Shown piece after piece: positions 31,964 through 39,864 of a DNA stretch of 64,000 bases. The notes under the pieces were generated by a model, which had not been told where the DNA came from, did no database searches, and was given only the letters and a program-made list of their open reading frames with translations. Origin of the DNA: Palsa-892 sp035555855. Its GTDB lineage: Bacteria > Pseudomonadota > Alphaproteobacteria > Rhizobiales > Xanthobacteraceae. Both the position numbers and the translations under genes were made by a program. Within the stretch, counting starts at the first letter, position 1. The number at the start of each line of letters is the position of its first letter. The stretch is from the NCBI GenBank assembly GCA_035555855.1, contig DATMGD010000002.1, positions 1-64,000 on the forward strand, given 5' to 3'.

Positions 31964-34819
31964 TTATTTGCCTCGGAGCCGCGACCACCAGCCGGAACGG
32001 CGCGGCTGGTCAGGCTCGGATTCGATATCGCCGCCGCCACGCCCGCTGGTGTTTCCCGATTCTTCGCGGGCAGGCACCGGTTTCGGCGTTTCGGAAGCAG
32101 GCGCATCGTTGTCGAAATTCACGATGGGCGCAGCTTCACGCACAGTCGAACGCCGTTTCGCAGGCGCAGAAGGTGCGGGTTCGCTGGCGGGCGCGGGTTC
32201 AGCCCGTGGCGCGGGTGCAGGTTCGGCTGCGGGCGCCGAAGATTCGAAAGACGCCGCGCCATTTTGCTCCGGCATACCTTCGGCTTCGAAATCGCTGCCC
32301 GACTGGTGCGCCTCGAATTCGTGCGACGGCGCGCCTTCGCGATTGCGATCTCGCTCGCCGCGATTGCGCCGTCCGCCGCGGCGTCCGCGCCGCCTGCGCT
32401 TGCGCGGTTCGCCATTCTCGCCGTTGCGCCCTTCGCCGTGGGAATCGTGATGGGCTTCGCCATGCGCGTCGTCGTGCGTTCCGCTTTGCGTTTCGTGTTC
32501 GCTCTGGCCGTCAAAACCGCTCTCGTCGTGCTCGGCAGGAGCGTTTTCGCTGTCGTCGAAATGCTGCGCGGGTGCCTGGTCGCGATGGCCGTTGCTGCCG
32601 CGTCCGCGCCGTCCGCGCCGCCGCCGTCCGCGCCGTGAGGCGCCGCGATCGTCATGCTGCTCGCTGTCGCGCGTTTCGCCGTCATCGTCGCTCTCCGGCG
32701 AGAGCGGTGCGGCGCTTTCCTCGTATTCCTCGTTCTCACCGATCTCGACCGCGACGGAGTCGGGCGAAATGCGGTGCGCCGCGACTGCCGGCTTCTGACG
32801 AGCAATGCCGCCGCGCTCGATCGCAAACGACTGCTGGCCGATCAGGGCCGAGTCGGCCTGGATCGAGATGCTGACGCCGAACTGCTCTTCGAGCGCCCTG
32901 AGATGCGCGCGCTTGTGGTTGAGCACATAGATCGCGACGTCGGATTTGGCGCGCACGATGACGTCGTGCGACGCGCTCTTCATCAGTTGATCCTCGATGC
33001 CGCGCAGGAGTTGCAGCGCGACCGACGAGACGGCACGAACGTGGCCGGTGCCGCCGCAGACCGGGCAGATTTCGGAGGAGGACTCCAGAACGCCGGTGCG
33101 GATGCGCTGGCGCGACATTTCCATCAGGCCGAAATGCGAGATGCGCCCGACCTGAATGCGCGCGCGGTCGTGCCGCAGCGCGTCCTTGAGCTTGCGCTCG
33201 ACATGGCGATTGTTGCGCTTCTCTTCCATGTCGATGAAGTCGATGACGATGAGGCCCGCGAGATCGCGCAGGCGAAGCTGCCGGGCGATTTCCTCGGCGG
33301 CTTCAAGGTTCGTCTTGAGCGCCGTGTCCTCGATGTGGTGCTCGCGCGTCGAGCGGCCGGAATTGACGTCGATCGAGACGAGGGCTTCCGTGGGGTTGAT
33401 GACGATGTAGCCGCCGGACTTGAGCTGCACGGTCGGCGAGAACATCGCGTCCAACTGGTGCTCGACGCCGTAGCGCGCGAAGATCGGCTGCTTTTCCTTG
33501 TATTCGATGACGCTCTGTTCGTGGCTGGGCATCAGCATGCCCATGAACTCGCGCGCTTCCTTGTAACCCTCGTGACCGGCGACGATCACTTCCTCGGTGT
33601 CTTTATTGTAGAGGTCGCGGATCGCGCGCTTGGTCAGCGAGCCTTCCTCATAAACGAGGGCAGGGGCTTGCGATTGCAGCGTCAACTCGCGCACCGTTTC
33701 CCAGAGGCGCAGGAGATATTCGAAGTCGCGCTTGATCTCAGGCTTCGTGCGCGAGGCGCCTGCCGTGCGCAGGATCACGCCCATGCCTTCGGGCACTTCG
33801 AGATCGCCGACGAGTTCCTTGAGCCGCTGGCGGTCTTGCGAGCTGGTAATCTTGCGCGAGATGCCGCCGCCGCGCGAGGTGTTCGGCATCAGGACCGAAT
33901 AGCGCCCGGCAAGCGACAAGTAAGTGGTGAGCGCCGCGCCCTTGGTGCCGCGCTCTTCCTTGACGACCTGAACGAGCAGCACCTGGCGGCGCTTGATGAC
34001 TTCCTGAATCTTGTAGCGGCGGAACCGGCGCGGCTGGCGCTCCGGCACTTCTTCCAAAGCACCGCCTCCGACATGCTCAACGGACTCGTCTTCGGCCTGA
34101 TCCCGGCGCGCTTCGCGCGCCTGTTCCTCGCCGTTCTCGATCGCGGCGCCGTTGTCGCCCATCGCCTCCGAGGCTTCGGCTGCGCCGCCGGACTCGCTGC
34201 CGGCGGCTTCGTTGTACGGCTCGGGCGCGAATTCCTGCGCTGCCGGGGCAGGCTCGCCTTCGCCATGCTGCGTGAACTCGTACTTGCGGTGTTCGTCGTT
34301 ATCGTCGTGCGCGCCGATTTCCTCGGGCGCCTCGTCGTCGTGCGGCACTTCCTCGATCTGCGAGTGCTCGTCCGAGTGGTCTTCCGTATGTTCGTGATCG
34401 TGCGGCGCTTCAGCAGCGGCGCTGGCGTCTCCGCCATTGTCGCCATTCTGCGCGGGCTCCGAAATCGTCTGGTCGCGCCGCGCGTGCCGTGCCTGATGGC
34501 GGGCGGCCCGGCGCTCCTCGGATTCGCGCGCCGCGCGCTCTTCTTCCTCGATCAGCGCCTGCCGGTCAGCGACGGGGATTTGGTAGTAGTCCGGATGGAT
34601 TTCGCTGAACGCCAGAAAGCCATGCCTATTGCCGCCGTAATCGACGAAACAGGCCTGCAGCGAAGGTTCGACGCGCGTGACTTTGGCTAGATAAATGTTG
34701 CCGCGCAGCTGGCGGCGATTAGCGGCTTCGAAATCGAATTCCTCGACGCGATTACCGCGGATGACCACAACCCGGGTTTCCTCGGGATGGGATGCATCAA
34801 TAAGCATCTTGTTGGGCAT
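31964..34819 (-). CDS. rne: Ribonuclease E/G with long acidic insertion in the S1 domain
   Basis: 951 residues. The endoribonuclease initiates mRNA decay and matures rRNA and tRNA. The S1 RNA-binding domain starts at residue 36 (RGNIYLAKVTRVEPSLQACF) but is split by about 180 residues (86-265) rich in Glu, Asp, His and Ala before resuming at YKIQEVIKRRQVLLVQV. Catalytic Asp residues lie in SIDVNSG and IVIDFIDM, and the zinc link in CPVCGGTGHV. The C-terminal 250 residues are low complexity, Arg/Glu-rich with RRRRGRRGRGS-type blocks, a degradosome scaffold. It heads the alphaproteobacterial rne-amidase-PBP1A-prfB neighbourhood. Confidence 0.97.
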   Translation of the reverse strand: MPNKMLIDASHPEETRVVVIRGNRVEEFDFEAANRRQLRGNIYLAKVTRVEPSLQACFVDYGGNRHGFLAFSEIHPDYYQIPVADRQALIEEEERAARESEERRAARHQARHARRDQTISEPAQNGDNGGDASAAAEAPHDHEHTEDHSDEHSQIEEVPHDDEAPEEIGAHDDNDEHRKYEFTQHGEGEPAPAAQEFAPEPYNEAAGSESGGAAEASEAMGDNGAAIENGEEQAREARRDQAEDESVEHVGGGALEEVPERQPRRFRRYKIQEVIKRRQVLLVQVVKEERGTKGAALTTYLSLAGRYSVLMPNTSRGGGISRKITSSQDRQRLKELVGDLEVPEGMGVILRTAGASRTKPEIKRDFEYLLRLWETVRELTLQSQAPALVYEEGSLTKRAIRDLYNKDTEEVIVAGHEGYKEAREFMGMLMPSHEQSVIEYKEKQPIFARYGVEHQLDAMFSPTVQLKSGGYIVINPTEALVSIDVNSGRSTREHHIEDTALKTNLEAAEEIARQLRLRDLAGLIVIDFIDMEEKRNNRHVERKLKDALRHDRARIQVGRISHFGLMEMSRQRIRTGVLESSSEICPVCGGTGHVRAVSSVALQLLRGIEDQLMKSASHDVIVRAKSDVAIYVLNHKRAHLRALEEQFGVSISIQADSALIGQQSFAIERGGIARQKPAVAAHRISPDSVAVEIGENEEYEESAAPLSPESDDDGETRDSEQHDDRGASRRGRRRRGRRGRGSNGHRDQAPAQHFDDSENAPAEHDESGFDGQSEHETQSGTHDDAHGEAHHDSHGEGRNGENGEPRKRRRRGRRGGRRNRGERDRNREGAPSHEFEAHQSGSDFEAEGMPEQNGAASFESSAPAAEPAPAPRAEPAPASEPAPSAPAKRRSTVREAAPIVNFDNDAPASETPKPVPAREESGNTSGRGGGDIESEPDQPRRSGWWSRLRGK

Positions 34820-35260
34820 TGTTGTCTCTCGGGGCGGCGCGCGAACGCAGCGCCGCCTAATGGCACGCGCCGAACAGAGCGGGCGCGCGGCTTTTGGTGA
34901 GTTTTGGGTTGCATGAAAAGGCTGAGGGCGGCGGCAAGCGGGCCACCGAAAAGACGAGCAAGAAGACGGGACGCAAAAGTAACGGACGAATGTGAATTCG
35001 ACAGATATTCGACCGGCAGCGTCATCGCGCCCAGGATCGCGTTCATGCCCTCGACCTTGTTATTCGGACAGCGGAACCGCTACCCGGCTTATGGCGCTGA
35101 TCCCGGACCGCGCGTTCCGGCAATGGGTCTAAATGCCGGCGCTGCGTGTGCCCGAAAGGATTGCCGGACGAATCCGGCGCGAACCACAAGCCGCTATTTA
35201 TTAGGGGCGGCGGACGCCCTTAGCAAGCGCAAGCGTCAAAATAGCGTCATAAGGCCGGTT
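34820..35260 (-). promoter_or_regulatory. Long 5' leader and candidate promoter of rne
   Basis: 440 bases without a believable gene. TTGCTA (35226-35221) and TAATAA (35213-35208), 7-base-T/GC-rich spacer of 7 + 10 = 17 minus overlap, are not perfect hexamers but are the best promoter I see; transcription would then begin near 35201, giving a leader of about 380 bases. RNase E genes often carry long leaders through which the enzyme controls its own mRNA, so the length is meaningful even if this promoter is wrong. Confidence 0.35.
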
Positions 35261-35965
35261 TTACGCGGTTTGTAGAAGGAGTTCCGCGAGCCTTTCGGGC
35301 GTATCGAGCATCGGCATGTGTCCGCTGTCGACCGTTTCACAGCGCCAGCCGGGGTCGGTCTCGAGCCGCTTCACCACCGCGTCGAACGGATGCGAGCGGA
35401 ACCTGCTCGCGCGAATAAAGCATTTGTTAACGATGCGCTCGCGCGCGCCGGAGAGCCGGATGACCTCGTTGAAGGTGCCGTAGGGCTGCGGCGTCGCGCG
35501 GCTATCGACGAAAGCGCGGTTCTCCGGTGCGACCGCGAGCGACTCTGCGGGGAGCGGCGGAACCGAAACGCCGCCAGATTTTTCGGCTTCCTTGTCCAGC
35601 CAGCTCATGACCGAGCCCGGCCAGTATTCGCGCATCGCCTTGCCGTCTTCCGGTACGAAGCCGTCGAGCACGACGAACGATCGGATGCGCTCCTCCACCT
35701 GTTCGGCGGCGCCCGCGATGACCATGCCGCCATAGGAGTGGCCGACCAGCACCATGTCGTCGAGGTCCTCGGCGATGATCAGGCGGCAAACGTCCTCGAC
35801 ATGGATCGAGAGATTGACGTCTTTCGAGATCTGGCTGGCGCGTTCGGCCAGCCCCGTGAGGGTCGGCGCATAAACCTGATGGCCCTCGGCCTCGAGAAGC
35901 GGCGAAAGCCGGCTCCAGGCCCAGCCGCCCTGCCAGGCGCCGTGTACGAGAACGAAAGCGGTCAT
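35261..35965 (-). CDS. Alpha/beta-fold hydrolase (esterase-like)
   Basis: 234 residues, no signal peptide. VHGAWQGGWAW carries the oxyanion segment, GHSYGG the nucleophile Ser77, and DSGHMPMLDTPERLAE the His. This is the salicylate-esterase/pyrethroid-hydrolase-like branch of alpha/beta hydrolases; the natural ester is unknown. It lies between rne and the amidase gene, a position where relatives usually have nothing, so it may be an insertion in this lineage. Confidence 0.88.
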   Translation of the reverse strand: MTAFVLVHGAWQGGWAWSRLSPLLEAEGHQVYAPTLTGLAERASQISKDVNLSIHVEDVCRLIIAEDLDDMVLVGHSYGGMVIAGAAEQVEERIRSFVVLDGFVPEDGKAMREYWPGSVMSWLDKEAEKSGGVSVPPLPAESLAVAPENRAFVDSRATPQPYGTFNEVIRLSGARERIVNKCFIRASRFRSHPFDAVVKRLETDPGWRCETVDSGHMPMLDTPERLAELLLQTA

Positions 35966-36089
35966 GACGGGCGGCCTTATAGCCGAAAAATCGTCATGGT
36001 GAGCGGAATGGAACCGGCAACCACCCCTTAACCACAGCCCTGTAGCCTTTTGGCAGTCTCTAACCGCGACTTCGAAGATAGATCATACG

Positions 36090-37799
36090 ATGCGTAAGAA
36101 TCTTCCCGTTACCGATGCCGAGTATCCCATCTCATCAGGCACGCTGATCGTTTCGCGGACCGACCTGAAAGGAAAACTGACTTACGTTAATGACGATTTC
36201 ATCGATGCCGCCGAATTCACCGCGGACGAGCTGATCGACCAGCCGCACAACATCGTCCGCCATCCGGACATGCCGCCGGAGACTTTCGAAAATCTCTGGA
36301 AGACGTTGAAAGCGGGCAAGCCCTGGCTCGGCGCGATCAAGAACCGCCGCAAGCAGGGCGGCTTCTACTGGGTGCTCGCTACCGCTTCGCCGATCCGCCA
36401 GAACGGGCAGGTCACCGGTTTCACCTCGGTGCGCACGACGCTGCCGCAGGATCAGCGCAAGCTCGCTGAAGATGTTTATGCCGCGATCCGAGAGAAGAAA
36501 TCGCATCGCTATCGCATCGATGCCGGCATTATCCGCAAGCGCTCGATCTTCGATCATTTCTCGATCTTCAACGGCACGCTGAAGGCGCGGCTTGTCACCA
36601 TGGTCGCGCTCCAGACAATCTTTCTCGGCGCGCTCGGTGCATTGGGCGTGATCGCCCAGAACGGCATCATTGGCGGCGTGACCGGCGTCATGCTCGGCGG
36701 TGTTGCTGCCGCCGGCATTCTGATTTGCGGGCTCGCGGGCTACCGGACGCTTCGCGCGTTCCAGGGTCCGATGCGGCAACTCAATGAGGTTTTGAACAAT
36801 CTCGTGCAGGATAAATTCGACAATCGCATCGAAATCGTTCGCGACGACGAAATCGGCGAAGCGCTGCGCAACCTTCAGACGGTGCAGACAGTCGTTCGCT
36901 TCAGCCGCGGCGAGGAAGTTCATGTGGCGCAACACCGCGCCGAAGCCGAGCGCAAGTCGGGCATGGCGAAGATCGCGGATTCCTTTGAAGCCACTATCGG
37001 TGAAATCGCCGAGGCTGTTGCTTCCGCGTCGGCCGAGCTTGAGACAGCCGCGACGACGCTCGCCTCGACCGCCGACCAAACGCAGGAAATCGCCGCGAGT
37101 GTCGCCAACGTATCGAAGGACGCTTCCTCGAACGTCAATTCCGTCGCGACGGCGACCGAAGAGATGACTTCGACGGTGAACGAAATCCGCCATCGTGTGC
37201 ATGAGGCGGCGCAGATGGTGCAGGGCACCGTCGAGCAGGCACATCGTGCGACCGAACGCGTCGGAATGCTTTCGAATGCCGCCGTGCGCATTGGCGATAT
37301 TGTCGAAATGATCAACGGCATCGCGGCGCAGACCAATCTGCTCGCGCTCAACGCCACGATTGAAGCTGCGCGCGCGGGCGAAGCCGGCCGCGGCTTCTCG
37401 GTCGTCGCTTCCGAGGTGAAGACACTCGCGGAGCAGACCGCGAAAGCAACCGGCGAGATCGGGCGGCAGATCACGCAGATTCAGAGCGCGACGCAGGAGT
37501 CCGTTGTCGCCATCAAGGAAATCAGCAGTTCGATCGAGAAGGTTTCGGAAATTTCATCGACAATTGCCGCCGCCATTGAAGAGCAGGGCGCGACTACCGA
37601 GGAGATCGCGCGCAATGTGCAGCATGCAGCGCACGGCACCGAGGAAGTTTCTTCGAAAGTCGGCATTCTGCAAAGCGGAGCGGCGGAAACCGGCTCCGCA
37701 TCGTCCAACGTGCTCTCCGCCGCGCAGACCCTGTCGCGCGACAGCAGCAGGTTGAAAACGGAAGTGAGCAAGTTCCTGAATTCGGTACGGGTTGCGTAG
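36090..37799 (+). CDS. Aer-like PAS chemoreceptor
   Basis: 569 residues. An N-terminal PAS domain (about 15-120) has the Aer signature DDFIDAAEFTADELIDQPHN followed by IVRHPDMPPETFENLW, which in Aer binds FAD and reports redox or oxygen. Two close membrane spans (about 165-235) with no periplasmic domain follow, then a HAMP-like linker (LRAFQGPMRQLNEVLNNL) and a signalling module with the conserved tip AAQTNLLALNATIEAARAGE. It is inserted between rne and the amidase gene. No chemotaxis kinase genes are near. Confidence 0.92.
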   Translation: MRKNLPVTDAEYPISSGTLIVSRTDLKGKLTYVNDDFIDAAEFTADELIDQPHNIVRHPDMPPETFENLWKTLKAGKPWLGAIKNRRKQGGFYWVLATASPIRQNGQVTGFTSVRTTLPQDQRKLAEDVYAAIREKKSHRYRIDAGIIRKRSIFDHFSIFNGTLKARLVTMVALQTIFLGALGALGVIAQNGIIGGVTGVMLGGVAAAGILICGLAGYRTLRAFQGPMRQLNEVLNNLVQDKFDNRIEIVRDDEIGEALRNLQTVQTVVRFSRGEEVHVAQHRAEAERKSGMAKIADSFEATIGEIAEAVASASAELETAATTLASTADQTQEIAASVANVSKDASSNVNSVATATEEMTSTVNEIRHRVHEAAQMVQGTVEQAHRATERVGMLSNAAVRIGDIVEMINGIAAQTNLLALNATIEAARAGEAGRGFSVVASEVKTLAEQTAKATGEIGRQITQIQSATQESVVAIKEISSSIEKVSEISSTIAAAIEEQGATTEEIARNVQHAAHGTEEVSSKVGILQSGAAETGSASSNVLSAAQTLSRDSSRLKTEVSKFLNSVRVA

Positions 37800-37823
37800 A
37801 CATCCGTCTGCGCCTGTTTGGGT

Positions 37824-39107
37824 ATGTTGCGTATGCGTAGAGTCGCGTTGCTGGCCTATGGGCTTTGCGGCGCTCTCGCGATAGCGGGGGCGGGCGAAGC
37901 CTTTGCTGCGCCAAAAACCGTCGCCGCGGCACCGGCGCCGGCCGCGCAGCCGAAAGTTCATCGCACGGGATCCGTCGCGCTCGACGCGCGCCTTGCCGGC
38001 GACGACAAGCGAACGCGCCTCGTCATCGACTTCACCAAGAAGGTCGAGATCGCCGCCTACACGGTGGCCGAGCCCTATCGCGTGGTCGTCGACCTTGCCG
38101 ACGTCAATTTCGATCTGCCGGCGAGCGCCGGCCGCGCCGGGCGCGGGCTTGTCTCGGCGTTCCGCTATGGCCTGATCGCGCGCGGCAGAGCGCGCATAGT
38201 GCTGGATGCACGCGGGCCGGTGAAGATCGAGAAGAGTTTCGTGCAGGCCGAATTCGAGGACCAGCCGGCGCGGCTCGTCATCGACCTCGTACCGACTGAT
38301 GTTGCGACTTTCCGCAAGCTCTCCGAAGCGATCCGTCCGGTCGAGAACGTCGCGAGCGCGGCGGTAAATCCCAAGGCCGTGCGCGAAACCGCACGCGCCG
38401 AGAAGCCGGTCATTGTCATCGATCCGGGCCACGGCGGCGCCGACTCCGGCGCCAAGGGCGTGCATGGCGAAGACGAAAAGGAAATCGTGCTCGCGACCGC
38501 GAAGGTCTTGCGCAGCAAGCTCGAGCAGTCCGGCCGCTACCATGTCATCATGACGCGCAACGACGATACCTTCGTGCCGCTGCAACAGCGCGTCGAGATC
38601 GCGCGGGCGAAAAAAGCGCAGCTCTTTATCTCGTTGCATGCCGACTACATCCCGAAGCGCGAAGGCGATGCGCGCGGCGCGACGGTCTACACCGTCTCGA
38701 ACAAAGCCTCCGACCGCGAGGCGGCGCGGCTCGCTGAAAAAGAAAACAAGGCCGACCTCATCGGCGGCGTCGATCTCGCGAAGCAGAGCGACGACATCAT
38801 CAACATCCTCTACGACCTCACGCACCGCGAGACGCAGAACTTCTCGTCGCTGTTCCAGCGCACGCTGGTCGGCCAGATGAAGTCGGGCGGCATCTTGATG
38901 CATCAGGACGCCATGCGCTCGGCGGGCTTCGTCGTGCTGAAAGCGCCCGACGTGCCGAGCGTGCTCGTCGAGCTTGGCTACGTCTCGAACGCCGAGGATG
39001 TCCAAAATCTGACCTCCGCGGAATGGCGCGACAAGGCCGCGAACTCCATCGCGGCTTCCGTCGATCGCTTCTTCGCCGAGCATTCGGCGATCGCCTCGCT
39101 GCGCTAG
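37824..39107 (+). CDS. amiC: N-acetylmuramoyl-L-alanine amidase with AMIN domain (AmiC-type)
   Basis: 427 residues from ATG 37824. Signal peptide to about AFA-A, AMIN domain (about 50-165, TRLVIDFTKKVEIAAYTV; ARLVIDLVP) that targets septal peptidoglycan, and an Amidase_3 domain (about 195-420). Zinc ligands and catalytic residues: His in DPGHGGADSG, Glu in GEDEKEIV, His in ISLHADYIP, Glu in SVLVELGYVSN. It splits daughter cells by cutting the stem peptide from MurNAc. Followed, in the usual alphaproteobacterial order, by the PBP1A gene, here with one gene in between. Confidence 0.95.
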   Translation: MLRMRRVALLAYGLCGALAIAGAGEAFAAPKTVAAAPAPAAQPKVHRTGSVALDARLAGDDKRTRLVIDFTKKVEIAAYTVAEPYRVVVDLADVNFDLPASAGRAGRGLVSAFRYGLIARGRARIVLDARGPVKIEKSFVQAEFEDQPARLVIDLVPTDVATFRKLSEAIRPVENVASAAVNPKAVRETARAEKPVIVIDPGHGGADSGAKGVHGEDEKEIVLATAKVLRSKLEQSGRYHVIMTRNDDTFVPLQQRVEIARAKKAQLFISLHADYIPKREGDARGATVYTVSNKASDREAARLAEKENKADLIGGVDLAKQSDDIINILYDLTHRETQNFSSLFQRTLVGQMKSGGILMHQDAMRSAGFVVLKAPDVPSVLVELGYVSNAEDVQNLTSAEWRDKAANSIAASVDRFFAEHSAIASLR

Positions 39108-39173
39108 GCTCTTTGACGCCGGTTTTTGGCGCTAGACCTTTTCGCGCAATTCGGCGACAAGACGCGGCCTTCG

Positions 39174-39258
39174 CTTGCCTGCATGGCCAACAATGGCGCT
39201 CGCCGTAACGGCCTTGAACGAATAGCATGCAGGCGAGGGTGCCCGGCACGGCCGGGCT
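39174..39258 (+). promoter_or_regulatory. Inverted repeats upstream of the MAPEG gene
   Basis: CTTGCCTGCATG (about 39174-39185) and CATGCAGGCGAG (about 39226-39237) are a 12-base inverted pair with one G-U, enclosing about 40 bases; a second, GCCCGGC-acg-GCCGGGC (about 39241-39257), follows directly. Together they can fold into a Y-shaped structure 40-125 bases before the MAPEG start. Attenuator, riboswitch-like element or simply the amidase terminator are all possible; no T-run follows. Confidence 0.45.
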
Positions 39259-39297
39259 CGATTGACTTAAGGAATTGCAGAAGTCGAGGAGGCTTGA

Positions 39298-39696
39298 ATG
39301 AAATTCGAATTGTTCTGGCTGGTAATGACCGCGATCCTCACCGGGCTTCTGTGGATCCCCTATATCCTCGACCGAATCGCGATGCGCGGTGTCATGGGCG
39401 CGCTCAAGAACCCCGGCCCGCGCGACCGGGCGCATTCGGGCTGGGCGACACGGCTGATGTTCGCGCACCAGAACACGATCGAGAACCTTGTCGTCTTCGC
39501 CGTGCTGGTTCTCGTGCTGAACGAATCCGATTATTCGACCTCGACCACCGAGGCGGCCGCCGCCGTCTTCTTCTGGTCGCGGCTCGCCTATGTCGTGGTC
39601 TATACGCTCGGCATTCCGGTGCTGCGGACGCTCGCGTTTCTCGTCGGCTTTGGTGCCCAGGCTGTGCTGGCGCTGACGATTCTGCGGGTGATCTAA
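39298..39696 (+). CDS. MAPEG-family membrane protein
   Basis: 132 residues with four membrane spans. Motifs: RVMGALKNPGPRDRAH-like (here RGVMGALKNPGPRDRAHSGW) and RLMFAHQNTIENLVVFAVLV, where the Arg/His-Glu-Asn stretch is the MAPEG glutathione-binding signature. MAPEG proteins relate to glutathione S-transferase 2 and leukotriene-synthase folds; bacterial substrates are largely unknown. GAGGAGG lies seven bases before the ATG. It sits between the amidase and PBP1A genes. Confidence 0.88.
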   Translation: MKFELFWLVMTAILTGLLWIPYILDRIAMRGVMGALKNPGPRDRAHSGWATRLMFAHQNTIENLVVFAVLVLVLNESDYSTSTTEAAAAVFFWSRLAYVVVYTLGIPVLRTLAFLVGFGAQAVLALTILRVI

Positions 39697-39864
39697 GGAT
39701 TTCGACTCAAAAGGCCGGGATTCCGCGGTCAAAATGCGCGGTTCCTGCATCTAAGCCCTTGTTTCGCCACAGCTTGAGGTGAAGCAGAAGCCATGGTGTA
39801 GGTTTTACGTGTAGGTTTCGGGACGGGCGGATCCGAGGCCACTGCCCATCCAGCGAAGGCAAGC

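Noticed and set aside
32654..34690. 678-codon open frame opposite rne
   Set aside because: Shadow of the GC-rich RNase E gene; the rne motifs fix the coding strand.
37554..39083. 509-codon open frame opposite the amidase gene
   Set aside because: Antisense shadow of the amidase; the zinc-site motifs are on the plus strand.
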